From: Pteria penguin | Lineage: Eukaryota; Mollusca; Bivalvia; Pterioida; Pteriidae | Length of the DNA: 64,000 bases | Assembly: GCA_035048485.1 (NCBI GenBank) | Contig: CM068586.1 | Location: 47,753,215 to 47,817,214, forward strand | Direction: 5' to 3' | Shown: positions 33,946 to 64,000 of the stretch, piece by piece | How positions within the stretch are numbered: position 1 is the first letter of the stretch | Layout of the letters: the number at the start of each line of letters is the position of its first letter | The notes under the pieces: generated by a model | Databases searched by the model: none | Seen by the model: only the letters and a program-made list of their open reading frames with translations | Told to the model about the DNA's origin: nothing | Position numbers and translations under genes: made by a program

Positions 33946-35380
33946 TCGATATAGTCTTGCAGAAATAACGATAATATTTTAAACATGCATGGTTCAATTA
34001 TTGCCTCTCCTTCCGACGAGCATGCATCAGATACCCCATAAGAAGCAGGAAACATAATCAAAAGTTAGCCGGGAAGTAGGAGTGAGAGGACATATTAAGA
34101 TGCTGGTGATTAAGTTTTAGGTGACATTCTTTTCAAAATCAGCCTTCCATTTCCTTTCCACCATAGAATCCCGGGAATTTTGAACTCGCTCAGTCCGGAT
34201 CTGCTCATGCAGTCATGCGCACAAAGGATGATCTATTCTAGGATGGCTGAATTTGAATTTACGACTGCATGTTTCAGTGCATGTAGTATATATCCAACTA
34301 TATATTAAAATGCCACCTATGTAAAACAATGAAAACAACACCCATGCATTACGAAGAGTATTCGGGTTGAAGCTATATGAAAAGTGAAAGAAACTGTATA
34401 CAAATAGGGGAAACCACAAAGGAGAACGGAACACATAAGGAAAACTGCTATAGTTGTCGCTCTTTGTTCCTGTCATGAATTCATACGATTATATGTCTTA
34501 AATATTATGTATTTCGACGGATTATTTTAGAAATCGTTCATCGTTTTTCCAATATTCGTAACTCGTTAATTGCAAATAACCTGACTAAGGACACTAGCTG
34601 TGCTACTGAATCATAACTAACCCTAACCCTTAGTCATATACATGTGAGATACAGGAAAAATCGAAGAAAGTGGTTTATTATTGATATTTTCTGTCGACCA
34701 ATGTATATTAAGTCTGAGATATGCAATAATAACTTCTATAATCTTACAGGAAAGTATCTTCAAATAGAATCGAATTCTTTATAGGTAAGATAAACGTTTT
34801 AAAACAAAGAGGCGATATAAATATCGTTTTGGTCTGAAGAAACATAACTTGTTGAAATTATAACGTATATATATATGTTCTAATATTTATTTTTTCTATT
34901 CGAATAAATTGAGGAGTAACAACAAGAACAACCACACTCTATTGGAGTACGCATTGTCAAGTACTTCACAATGTAAGACTACAGACCTCCGGTAAATCTC
35001 AGTTTACAATTGTTAATTATGTCTGAAAAAATGACCTGAAATCTCTAGTAATTAGTGTTAATTCCCCAAATAAACACGACTTGGCAATACATACTTGTGT
35101 TTTTCCTTAAATAACTTCATATTTGTGGCATGACACGATGTCAACTAAAAACTATCAAAACTGTTCCATATCGTCTCCATTCCGGCATTTATGTTTATTT
35201 ATACTTTGAATATATATTGATGAGGTGCTTATATTTAATGATCGAGATATGAGGAAATGAAAGTAAAATATCCTTATATGGTTTCTGATAAATTCAACTT
35301 TAAACTGCATAATTGCTCAAGAGGATCAAATACCAACATACAATGTTTTTCATTTGACAGTGCCGTGTAACGCTTACAAT
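33946..35380. other. Upstream region of MAM gene 2, no other gene seen
   Basis: AT-rich. Two telomere-like words ('aaccctaaccctta' near 34619) occur by chance. The promoter of the MAM gene should lie in the distal part, but no TATA or initiator motif stands out. Confidence 0.4.
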
Positions 35381-54660
<19,280 letters not shown>

Positions 54661-55280
54661 TGCGCTGTTGTAAGAATTACAGAAACATTGCTTCATTTAC
54701 ACTTGTATTTTACACTCATGTCGTTCATTCATAACCCAGATATAATGATATGTACGAATTTTACGAACTGACAGGTAAAAATGTGATCCTTTAAGTGATT
54801 GTTGATCCTAAATACTTCAATACAACGGTAAAATATGTAGAAAAAAGCTCTCAGTTTGTAATACTCGTACCGATAGGGCCTGTGGTAATGTGAATTTATG
54901 TGCACGCGTAATCCTACGAATTTAATATTTTATAGCGGATTATGTATAAGATTTATTCACAGTATTTTCTAGATTAAGCATTTTAATGGGTAAGGATTAT
55001 GCAAACTCCATTTTAATTAATCGACATTGCAAACTCCACTTCAATTAATCGACATTGTATTTTACATAATGTACTAACAATACATCATAATCTCTGTTAA
55101 ATGACAGACACAGCGTTATTAAGTTTTATGCATTATTGTATTGAAATAATGTCTGACATAGTATAAATTGCAATCATTGTCATTATTTTATTTTCTTAAA
55201 TGTGCGTTCTACAATGGCAGATGCGTTTGTAAATAATTACGTAATTATTTCGGTATGTTCCGTGCTATAATGTTAATATT
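54661..55280. other. Downstream region of MAM gene 2, no gene seen
   Basis: AT-rich. A 24-bp direct repeat ('tgcaaactcca' and 'attaatcgacattg') lies near 54998-55044. The corresponding region after copy 1 has the same length once PLE B1 is removed. Confidence 0.4.
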
Positions 55281-55299
55281 TACATATGTTTCGAAAAAT

Positions 55300-55721
55300 T
55301 ATTTCTAATCACAGCCCAAACCGAAAAGTTATTTTGCTCCCATTTCTGTTTGGTCTGCAAAAGTTGTTGATAGTTGCTTTCACAGCAATTGTTGCGCCGG
55401 TTAGAAAATTTAGATCTGCATTTGTGGCAAAATCGAAATTGATTTGTTGGTATCCAATGACCTTTGCCTCGGTAAATGCCTTGGATACACCAACAATAAT
55501 ACTCATCACTGGTCCTCCATTATAAGCTCATTAAGATTGACGGGTGTTGTTGGCAAATAATGAGGGTTGAGATGGTATTCGATTGTAATGCAGTTGTGAA
55601 ACATCTTAAGATGATCAATTAAAACGGCAATCGATGCATGTGAACAACTAAAATAGGGAATGCCATTTATCTGGACACCCAGTCTCATCTCTGTTTCCAG
55701 ACATTTATTGATATCCACCAT
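55300..55721 (-). pseudogene. FAD-linked oxidase C-terminal remnant 3
   Basis: Minus-strand frame FTEAKVIGYQQINFDFATNA, then LTGATIAVKATINNFCRPNR, corresponds to VQDEAKVIGDQQIHFGLGMY and NWHGNFWGRNYQRLLQFKQQ of the intact exon, partly through a frame slip. The nucleotide match to 63.57-63.72 kb is clearer than the protein match. A further open stretch, 55721-55506 (VDINKCLETEMRLGVQINGI), lies upstream; its start also matches 20.83-20.90 kb. It is collinear with remnant 1 after MAM copy 1. Confidence 0.55.
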
Positions 55722-55799
55722 TGTACTTTGTTGTGAGGGTTACAGTTAATTAAAATCATTAAAATCATGTACTTTAGTGTTTCACACTTTGACTGTGGC

Positions 55800-57450
55800 T
55801 GCAGTGAAGGCGACAAACTTTTTTTTTCAAACTTGAAACTAGTGTTATCAATATAAAATGCCATTTATGACTCGGTACCAATTTACAAATAAAAGAGTAA
55901 CCCAAACATGCAGATACTGTGCAAACATAAAATTGTATTACAGTTTTCTCTGCATTTGTATTTGGCTTTTTATTGTCTTAAGAGGGAATAGCGTTCTCGA
56001 TGATATTCCCTTACGAGAGTAAGACAAATAGAAAGTTTTATATTGTAAATTGTGTTAATTGCAGGTAATATTTATAGAAGTGATAATGATAATTTTAGGA
56101 CAGGGAACCCTCGTCTGATATCCTTAACTAACGTTGAGTGACACTACTAAGCAATCACACAAAGTAAATTGTAAAAGATATATACTATTCCAAATTTTAC
56201 ATAAAAAAAGTTATATATATATACTGAGTGCTTTAGGATATAAGAGGAAGAATCAATAGAAAAAGCTCTATCCTATTACAATTTCACAATGACAGCACAT
56301 ACAGTCAATAAAATAACAAAATATCAACTTGCTTGTCGCACACAATTTTGATTAGAATTAAATCAAGCACACATGGTACAAGTGCAGTTGAACATAGCCT
56401 TATTTGGCTTTACATATCGAGGTGTTGATATTTGTTAGCAATATACCTATATGCAATCATTTGAATACGAAAGAGATAATAGTAAGAGCAACATAGCCTA
56501 TGGTTGTATTATCTATAGAAAGTTAATAAGTATGATAAGCGCTGTAGTCTTACAAATAATAAATGTGCTAATAGATATTATGCAATATCAGAGTTCAGAT
56601 TCATTAAATTTTAGAAAAAGAGATAAAGCCTCATTAGTGTCAGTTATGTAGCATATGAAGAAAGATAGAAAGAAAGAAGAAGTAGTAGTTATGAAAAGAA
56701 AGAAACAAACTTAATAGCCAAATTTGTGGTTGGTGCAAATAGCCCTAATGGTTTGAGATATGTCAACACATTTAGATAGCAACAAATTTAGGATGCTCTG
56801 AAAATGCATGTCAATCGAGGCTTGCTGATGAATATTTAAGACCACTTATATAACGCCAGTACAAATAAGGTATGAAACGGTAGAAATTAGTTCGTGTCAT
56901 CTTTTACTTCCATTCTTGCATATGATCACTCCAGCCAGGTTGCGATATCAATTTTATTCGAGTATCATCCATTCACTCAAATATATCGCAAGCCATGGAC
57001 CATCCATTATGATCGAAGCCTACCGTCATCTCAGAGACGTGAATGGAGGAGGGGAGAACGAAACGTTCCCTTTATCTATCCTGGATAAATTTCATGTAGA
57101 CAACAGTGATTAGAAATAATAGATTAGAAATGTAAATGTATTTTGAAAATATAGACTTGGTATCTTCTATCTGTATGAAAGAATAGGTGACCATCCAATA
57201 AACATTTTAATTCCACAACTCCTCATTGATATGAAACATGCTTCATCTGCATGACACAGTGGTATATACTGTCGACATGGTGTTATGACAGCATGCACAA
57301 TACTGTACAGAAACAGAATGCAGTGAAAGGAGATATAATGAAAAAAATGATGGAAGAAATCATACTTAGCTGCATGACAAATATCATCACGCACATAGTA
57401 CCGAGTAAAATAGGAACGCATATGACATCATAATAATTTTTATATAACGT
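55800..57450. other. No gene recognised
   Basis: AT-rich. Two overlapping plus-strand frames near 56894-57113 (e.g. HSLKYIASHGPSIMIEAYRH) are open but have no recognisable family and no paired splice sites. Left uncalled. Confidence 0.4.
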
Positions 57451-57890
57451 AATAGTACCAACGTTCAACTGTCAATTTAAGTTCCAACAATCAGTCAATG
57501 GCTTACGGGCTTGCCTGCTTACTTTCCAATTCACTGCAAAATCAACACAAACAATAGAAACAAGTTTAAAAATATATACATAATCCTCAGCTTGCAGAAC
57601 AATGACAAACTGGTATCTTAATTGAGATGTCATAGACATAAAACAAAGATAATATCATAGAATAAAAGGAACCTATGTATCATTACAATAGAGTGGCGTC
57701 AACCATAGCCAACGGAACTCTTACTATGTCCGTATGAAAGCGAGTTAAGATCTCCGATCTGAGGGGTTCCCATTAATGTACATAGGTAAAGAATTTCAGA
57801 AACTTATCTCCTGTTAAAAGGTTAGCCAAGACCGGTAGAAGAGTTCCCGCCTCCTTATTGCTCAAAGTGCAACTCTAGAGAAAAAGCTAA
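57450..57890 (-). mobile_element. Diverged family-A-like tail
   Basis: In reverse order: 'atggcttacgggcttgcc', 'cataatcctcagcttgcaga', 'gtatcttaattgagatgtca', 'gtatgaaagcgagttaagat', 'cctgttaaaaggttagccaa'. Each has a clear counterpart in the A tail. An old copy. Confidence 0.6.
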
Positions 57891-57904
57891 AAAGGTTCCA
57901 AATA

Positions 57905-58193
57905 AAAAAGCAGCCGGTGTGGCCTAGTGGATAAGGTGCTCGGCTCGTGATCGAGAGGTCGCGGGTTCGACTCCAGCCCGGGGCACACCGGTGTTCTGTC
58001 TTTCGGATGAGACAGTAAAAAAAACCGAGGTCCCGTGTCACGGTAGGCGTGGCACGTAAAAGATCCCTCACTGCTTCGGGTGGGTCCGTTGCAAAGGTCT
58101 AAATTTGTATGCAATGCATCAGGCAGATGCCGTCACCATATACGTGAAATAATCGTGGAGTGACGTAAAACAATAATCAAACAAACAAACAAA
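57905..58193 (+). mobile_element. tRNA-derived SINE, full length
   Basis: The head 'cagccggtgtggcctagtgg' has a good A box, and 'gcgggttcgactccagcc' a B box. The body is the same as at 49015, and it ends with '(acaa)n'. The flanking 'ccaaata' (57898-57904, 58194-58200) is a target duplication, perhaps extended with one mismatch. The tRNA-like head is a pol III promoter, not a functional tRNA gene. Confidence 0.85.
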
Positions 58194-58200
58194 CCAAATA

Positions 58201-58839
58201 CAAAGAAAGAGTTCTTAATGATGATTTGAAGGGCATTCACAATAAGAACGAAAAGAGTAGATAACCAGATTTTGTTACACAGATACATACAGATTTAAAC
58301 TATTCATACAAACCACTTCTGTATATACACCTAAAAGTAAAAGAGCACTATACTATAATAGCAACCATCAGATATAGATTAATGAACAGTAGAATGTAAG
58401 TTACTCTTATAATGTAAATCCTCAACAGAGAGCAGTTCTATTAGCTAAACCTGAGAGAATTAGTGTGACAATAGTGTTTAACACGAAATCCTTTTCCAAA
58501 CACATTAGTAACACGAATTCTCATTGGTTGAAGAAATATCAGGAAAGGAAGATAAGGAAATATGAGAGGTAAAAATTCAATTACGTGCCGCAAATGTATG
58601 TATGCGCGACACAGATGCTTGTCAATATAAGAAATATTGCAAATCTCGCAAACGCACATGGTCCAGCTCTTGTTGATTCAGAATAATTTAATTTGTATTG
58701 TAGAAATATGGTGCTAGGTTTTTATATACAGAACATATTAAAAGATGGTTCCATTATAGACGAGTAGGCAGATGGGAAGCTTGTCGCGTTTTAGGGAACA
58801 CAGATGCTAAAAGGAACAGTATATTGATAGCTCTCAAAA
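58201..58839. other. No gene seen
   Basis: AT-rich sequence without repeats or exons that could be supported. Confidence 0.4.
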
Positions 58840-59440
58840 TTAGTGATATGTTTGAATTCAACATGTTTTAAATACGACAATTTCGTCCTGAGAGCAAGGC
58901 TTCTTGCCACGAAACTAATCTCACAAAGATACATTGAGGAACGTTTGAAATGGTCACGAAGGAAGTTCTATGGTCGATATAGGGATCTAATACAATTTCA
59001 GATTTCTCTTTTCAGAATGTTAATCCATATTTTGGGGCTTGACAAACTAACCATCTTAACTTTTTGACTACACTGGATTTGACATATTACGTATATATAC
59101 AGGCATTTGATCACGTGCATTTCCGATGCCGGAATTTCAGTAAAACAACATTTCATGCATTGAATAGGAAAATTTGACTTCGTGTTCTTGTCTCCTTCAT
59201 GTGTTCATAGGTGTATATTTATCTATTAACTTCCTATACTTGAAAAGTTGTTGCATGACTTTTGCGACGGGTGCTACATGCAACCAGGGGACGATTACTC
59301 CTCCCAGGCACCTTGTCTCGCCTCATTTTATCGGGTGTTCGCATTTGTCTGAATATCACACTATACACGATATTGTCCTTTTATTCTATGGACTACTGAG
59401 ATATTATTTACCCTTCGGTACTTCTTCGTTTTTACTTATT
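58840..59440 (+). mobile_element. Penelope-like element family B', C-terminus and tail
   Basis: YDNFVLRARLLATKLISQRY, then WSRRKFYGRYRDLIQFQISL (one frame, 58843-59067), then the B' tail with 'caaccaggggacgattactc' and 'aggcaccttgtctcgcct', ending near 'cttcggtacttcttcg'. The tail box differs from B at many sites but keeps its layout. Confidence 0.65.
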
Positions 59441-59836
59441 AGTATCTTGTAATACGCGTGCATAAAATTAATAATTAAATAGGAGCAATTATCTACTTGA
59501 AAGGGTCATATGGACTTTCTAATATGAAGTGCATATCAAAGTTTGAGATGTATATAATGTCCTTGAGTTTTCAAATTTACGCAACGTCCAAAACTTAATT
59601 TGCCACTGATAATTCACTGATTACATACCGGATATTTGAAAACAGAACTACGTAACTTTTATTACTACATCACTATAAATATGATAAAACATTACCACAA
59701 TAATGAATCATCAGAAACCAGAAATGAGAGCAGGTGTCTGGAACAGTAAACGTCTCCGTTTTCGCTACTGGTACCCACCACGCATGCCTAGAAAACCACA
59801 CTGGAGACACTGTATCATCAGTTAAGATGATCACAT
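59441..59836. repeat. Paralogous intergenic block, left part
   Basis: Collinear with 22.07-22.83 kb ('ccttgagttttcaaatttac', 'tcagaaaccagaaatgag', 'gacactgtatcatcagtt'). It ends at the target duplication of the family-A insertion and continues at 62271. Confidence 0.75.
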
Positions 59837-62270
59837 CTAACCCTGATGTTTCAGATTCTATTCCTTCGTCGTGTTCTTGTGAAAATTCTAAATATGTTTA
59901 TAAACCGTCAGGTCATGTTATTACTGGTGACCTAAACTGTATTTCGGACAAGAAATTGCGCACCCTTTTTGGAAAAGGTCCTAAATATAGGTTACCGTCC
60001 AGGATAGATTTCAATAAATGCCGTGACGTGAAGATGCTTTAACTACATATTGTAAACGTTGGTGTAAAAAAGAACAGGTAAATGTTCATGCTCTTAATGA
60101 TTGGAAATTCGAGATTTTAAGAATTGTCGATATCCGTATTAAGAACTTTACGGAAAATCCGCATTTATTTCAACAGCCTAATACATTGAGGACAAATTCT
60201 ATTAAAAAGAAGATAGCTGACTAACATGCTAAATATGTCTTTGTTCCCGCTGATAAAGCAGGTAATAACATAATAGTTGTTTGAAAACTATATTATATTG
60301 AAGTACTTAAAAACGAATTAAACTCCACTCATACATATGTTGAAAGCCCTACCTCAAAAGAGAGCACCTTGCACGATCACCTCATGACCATGTCCGACTT
60401 CAAAATTAAAACTGATAAATCTGATCTACCAACCATGTATTGGCTCCCAAAACTACATAAAAGTCCATATAAATCACGTTTCATATCTAATTCTAGCCAC
60501 TGCTCTACTACGGTACTATCGAAACATATTACGTCTGATCTAACTGCTATAAAAGATCATATTATCAAATATTGTGATGTCGCATTTCATAATAGTAACA
60601 TCAATTAGTTTTGGTCGATTAAAAATTCTCATAAAGTTATAGACAAACTTCTTTCGCTAAATTTCATCCGACTCAAATTTCTACATTTGATTTTTCTACA
60701 CTTTATACATCTCTGCCTCATGATTTGATTAAAAGCAAGTTGCTGTCTCTTATACAATGGTGTTTTCACAGAGAATCTAAAACGTACATATGCACTTCCA
60801 ATAACTCTGCATTCTTTTCCAACAAACAATATACTTCATATAAATACTGGACTTGCAAGGAATTATGTAAAGCACTAGATTTTCTCATGAATAATATTTT
60901 TGTGCAATTTGATGGCAAGATATATCAACAAATAGTTGGGATTCCTATGGGTACTAACTGCGCGCCTCTGATAGCAGATTTATTTCTTTATTGTTATGGG
61001 AGGGATTTTATGGTTTCTATTCAAAAATCAAAACGTTTTGACCTCATTGACAAATTTAATAATACTTGCAGATATCTGGATGACATTTTGGTTATCGATA
61101 ACCCTGAATTCGAACAATTTATATCAGAAATATATCCACCAGAGCTCACATTGAATAAAGCTAATACTTGAGATAAATCTACACCTTTCTTGGATTTAAA
61201 CATCAAAATTATCAACAACCTTATATATACTAATATTTATGATAAACGTTAGGATTTTGGATTTCCTATTGTAAATTTCCCTTACTTGGATGGCGATGTC
61301 CCTCGACTCCCATCATATGGTATCTATATATCTCAATTAGTTCGATTTCTCAGAGGCTGCACCGATGTTTTGGACTTTCATAAACGAAATTTACAAATTA
61401 CTACTAAACTTTTAACTCAGGGTTACAGATATCACAAGCTAAGAAAAACATTCGACAAATTCTTCAGAACTTATTCAGAACTTCTATCTAAATTTGGAAA
61501 TATTTCTTTTCAACAGTATGTATCCAATGAAATTTCCCATCCTAATTTTTACGGTGATCTCGTATATAAACTAAGGAAAGTAAAAGGCTCCGATAACTTT
61601 ATTTTATCATGTAATAAAATAGTCAAACGTCTTCTAAATAGACAATATGATATTGAGATCATCAAAAAGACTATAGGTCTTGTATTTGGCCCCTCTACAG
61701 CCTTATGCAGACTTTTACTTGAACGTTGCACTCTGACTAACAGGGCGGTGGGGACTATATGACGGGCCTTGTCCAAACCTCTTTCAGAGGAGACATGGTC
61801 CTGAACCTCGTCCCCTCTGACTGTTAGTCGGGACTCCTACAGATCTAGGGTCTTAGCTCGCTTTCAGACTGGCAGAGCACGGTTTATCATGTTGATGTCG
61901 CATATATTTTTATACCATTATGTGTTTTACAATACCTTACGTGTTTATATTTTTATGACCTCTCAATATGCGATACCTGTTTACCCTTGTTCTTTACATG
62001 GAGGATTATTTATAAATTTTTAAATGTACGTCTTTTGATTGTTCTGCTGTTACGGTGAGTGGGAAGGTGGGCCCGTAAACCGGTTAACCACACCATTTGT
62101 TTGGCTTTTGTCAAATTAAATGACCGTCCTAAGTCGGTATCGTAATTGCACTACAATCAAATATTTTTGTAATGTGTTAAATGTTCTATTATATTATTTA
62201 TATTCATGTATTGTATAGCTCCATGGTGACTTCTGCCACATAACTGAGCCGGTAACTCCTCTTTTTTCTT
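59837..62270 (+). mobile_element. Penelope-like element family A, best-bounded copy (2,434 bp)
   Basis: Flanked by 'tcacat' (59831-59836 and 62271-62276). Order: a CSCENSKYVYKPSGHVITGD motif equivalent to family B's CACSSS motif, a frameshift, ADKAGNNIIVV, YWLPKLHKSPYKSRFISNSS, a frameshift at region A, IVGIPMGTNCAPLIADLFLY, CRYLDDILVIDNPEF, the shared TGA after KANT, a second in-frame TAG after YDKR, and a 158-codon C-terminal stretch ending TNRAVGTI. Then about 510 bp of tail ending 'ctcctcttttttctt'. The nuclease part is absent: the copy starts near the Cys motif, so it is 5'-truncated. Disabled by two shifts and at least two stops. Confidence 0.85.
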
Positions 62271-62470
62271 TCACATACGAAATATCGAAACTCCATTAAT
62301 GTGTGTAGCTAATGATGCAGAGTTTTGTTTGTTTGTGGGTAGGGGAGTTGTAGTCAGAAAACATTAAATTGTGTTTATTACATGATATGAGAAATGCAAA
62401 AGGTGAGGACTAACATTTTGTCATTCTACCAAAATTATTGATTATTATAGTAAAAGATATGTATTTCTTT
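62271..62470. repeat. Paralogous intergenic block, right part
   Basis: Matches 22.85-23.06 kb ('gtgtgtagctaatgatgcag', 'gagaaatgcaaaaggt', 'gtaaaagatatg'). Continuity with 59441-59836 across the insertion gives the empty site. Confidence 0.75.
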
Positions 62471-62929
62471 TCAGTTCTAATGCAATTGTGACTAATTTGA
62501 TGTGAAAATAGTTATCTTTTGGGTATGGTTAAACGGTATGGCAGCACTTTCATATTCAAAACAAAGGCAATAGAAAGACATAGAACTTAAAAAGTGTATT
62601 TGAAAACAACAAAGATCGATTATTGACGATTTCCCACATCTATATAAAGGAGAATACTTATTAACACTAAAATACACACTAAAATAAGAAAATCCCCACT
62701 TATTACTTATTAATTTCTGTCTTTCTTTAAACAATTCACTTCTTGAGATTTACATTTATTGTAAAAATTTGCTAATTAAGTATTTGAAGATTGTTCTTGT
62801 CTTTGATTTTATTGCTTTCGTAGTGATTTAGGAAGGTCATCTCTCACTCTGGATTATCACATAATTACCATGACATTAAAATGAATTTCAGCTGACGTAA
62901 TACAATACTAAAACAAACTTTTTTCTTTT
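62471..62929. other. No gene seen
   Basis: AT-rich, no supported feature. Confidence 0.4.
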
Positions 62930-63370
62930 CTGAATCGAACATCTTATAGAAATACACAGATAGTCGTCTCAATTTAACTTATTTCATTCTATCTCTAATT
63001 TTGTCGTGGATTGCGACTTTCTGAGACTCATAGCCACGTATTTCATAAGTAAGCAAATAATCTGTGCTCCTCAACCCATTATTAGATCGGAGTGGCATGT
63101 CATAGATATTTTATTTCGTGTCATTATCTTGTAAAGTTCATGCAAAAGTATTATCGTAACGCTGAGCCTTCTCGTATATGGTGATCATACCCATTGAAAT
63201 TCACTGTTTATGGAAAACACTCGCTGGCATAATGTGGATACGAGGTAATAATATTTAAAATGAAATTGCTTTTCAAAGTGCATTCACTTATTTAAAAAGC
63301 ATCTTGTTGACTACATGCAGAAGAATTTGTTAATGTACGAATTTACAATAGCAATGATACTTCTGAGTAT
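62930..63370. repeat. Paralogous block next to the intact oxidase exon
   Basis: Partner of 31240-31375 and 32400-32946 but without the PLE insertions found there. It lies downstream of the oxidase 3' exon, which implies that another oxidase unit once sat beside 32-33 kb. Confidence 0.7.
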
Positions 63371-63494
63371 AATATCTGAATTATTCTATTTGCTTATTGT
63401 TTTATTACATGGAAATAGATAAAGCTTGTTAATCTGTTCCATTTATTATCGACGGATAGTATATTTTGTAACTAACAACCATAAAGATTTGCTC

Positions 63495-63853
63495 TCATTT
63501 CCGTCCAAAACCTATATGTGATATATTTGGAGTATGTGCAGCATTAGACCCAACACATTGATTGCAGTAGAAAACGTTGTCCGGATCCCATTGCTGTTTG
63601 AACTGCAAGAGTCGTTGATAGTTTCTTCCCCAGAAATTACCATGCCAGTTAGTCACGTTTGGTCCCGATTCGTTTATATACATGCCCAGCCCAAAATGAA
63701 TTTGCTGATCTCCAATGACCTTTGCCTCGTCTTGCACTTTAGACCTGTGTAGTTTATTGGGATCAAAAGATAAGCCACCACTTAGACTCATTAAACTGGA
63801 CCTCCATCCAGGATGAACAGCCGTTGCATGTGTTCCTACCACTTGCATCTTGC
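63495..63853 (-). CDS. FAD-linked oxidase, intact C-terminal exon (gene continues beyond the window)
   Basis: Minus-strand exon after the acceptor 'catttcttag'. Open for about 118 codons to a TAG-type end at 63495. It carries THATAVHPGWRSSLMSLSGG, KVQDEAKVIGDQQIHFGLGM and the C-terminal berberine-bridge motif: N-W-H-G-N-F-W-G, NYQRLLQFKQQWDPDNVFYC, then NQCVGS. In this family (berberine-bridge-like FAD oxidoreductases) the motif closes the flavin site. These enzymes are typically extracellular or vesicular, using O2 to oxidise small molecules or sugars; the substrate is unknown. Upstream exons, including the FAD domain, lie past 64000. It is the only undamaged oxidase exon of its kind here, so it may belong to a functional gene. 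Confidence 0.75.
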
Positions 63854-64000
63854 CTAAGAAATGAAATAAATTTCCTTATATACTAGCATCCGTTTTATTC
63901 ATCAACCATACACATTCAGAAGTTTCAGAATATAGAAAAGGGATTCATAATCTAAAGTGCTTCTCAAATGACAATTTGTAGAAGACGCATCAAAACTTTT

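Noticed and set aside
34610..34635. Telomere-like 'ctaaccctaaccctta'
   Set aside because: Only two units, with no array. Chance or an ancient remnant.
56894..57113. Two overlapping open frames on the plus strand
   Set aside because: No recognisable family, no splice partners and no paralog in the array.
57910..57990. Possible tRNA gene
   Set aside because: The tRNA-like head with A and B boxes is joined to a conserved SINE body and flanked by a target duplication. It cannot be folded into a good acceptor stem by eye.
61760..61900. Hammerhead ribozyme in the family-A tail
   Set aside because: Many PLEs carry hammerheads, so I looked for CTGANGA followed by GAAA on both strands in the A and B tails. 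The tails have hairpins (e.g. 'cctctttcagagg') but no complete core. A covariance-model search would be decisive.

Overview
This is a gene-poor, AT-rich stretch of animal DNA, most likely from a bivalve mollusc. The evidence is spliced genes with long introns, tRNA-derived SINEs, (TA)n/(GA)n microsatellites, a 134-bp minisatellite built on a 'gaccttgac' word, and very many copies of Penelope-like retroelements (PLEs). Their 3' tails carry a G/C-rich box that I recall as common in oyster and mussel sequences. That recollection has not been checked by a search. Nothing bacterial, organellar or viral was seen.

Host genes. Two gene families alternate in a decayed tandem array. (i) Plus-strand genes for a small secreted-end, single-pass membrane protein with one MAM domain: a 3'-end copy at 14.7-16.6 kb, an orphan first exon at 21.86 kb, and a complete ten-exon copy at 35.38-54.66 kb whose splice phases all agree (about 346 residues). 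(ii) Minus-strand FAD-linked oxidases (PCMH FAD domain plus berberine-bridge-type C-terminus): fragments at 20.6 kb and 55.3 kb, a broken gene at 26.65-30.24 kb, and one intact C-terminal exon at 63.5-63.85 kb. Paralogous intergenic blocks (22.07-23.06 with 59.44-62.47; 31.24-32.95 with 62.93-63.37) confirm the array. A few unidentified exons lie at 10.7-13.3 kb on both strands.

Mobile DNA. PLEs dominate. In the longest copy (17.28-20.63 kb, minus) the GIY-YIG endonuclease is encoded upstream of the reverse transcriptase, the permuted order of the Naiad-type PLEs. I call its family B. Family A (best copy 59.84-62.27 kb), the related A2, the diverged B', and a group C known only from 3' termini account for over thirty further pieces. 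All are 5'-truncated, frameshifted or nested, so none looks autonomous. Several insertions are exactly bounded: A at 59837-62270 (6-bp target duplication, with an empty paralogous site), an A tail at 8374-8632, and a B tail at 7888-8034.

DNA transposons. A 4,093-bp CACTA-like non-autonomous element (47967-52059, 3-bp duplication CAG) splits a family-B copy and itself carries an intact SINE (49015-49282, 13-bp duplication). An 800-bp Tc1/mariner-like element (4455-5254, TA duplication) carries a B tail.

Layout: 0-9.5 kb PLE graveyard, MITE and minisatellite; 9.5-14.7 kb mostly unique with unidentified exons; 14.7-16.6 kb MAM gene 1; 17.3-20.6 kb PLE B1; 20.6-30.2 kb oxidase remnants and PLE B2; 30.5-34 kb nested A/B/A2; 35.4-54.7 kb MAM gene 2 with PLEs and the CACTA element in its introns; 55-64 kb oxidase remnants, a SINE, B' and A copies, and the intact oxidase exon.
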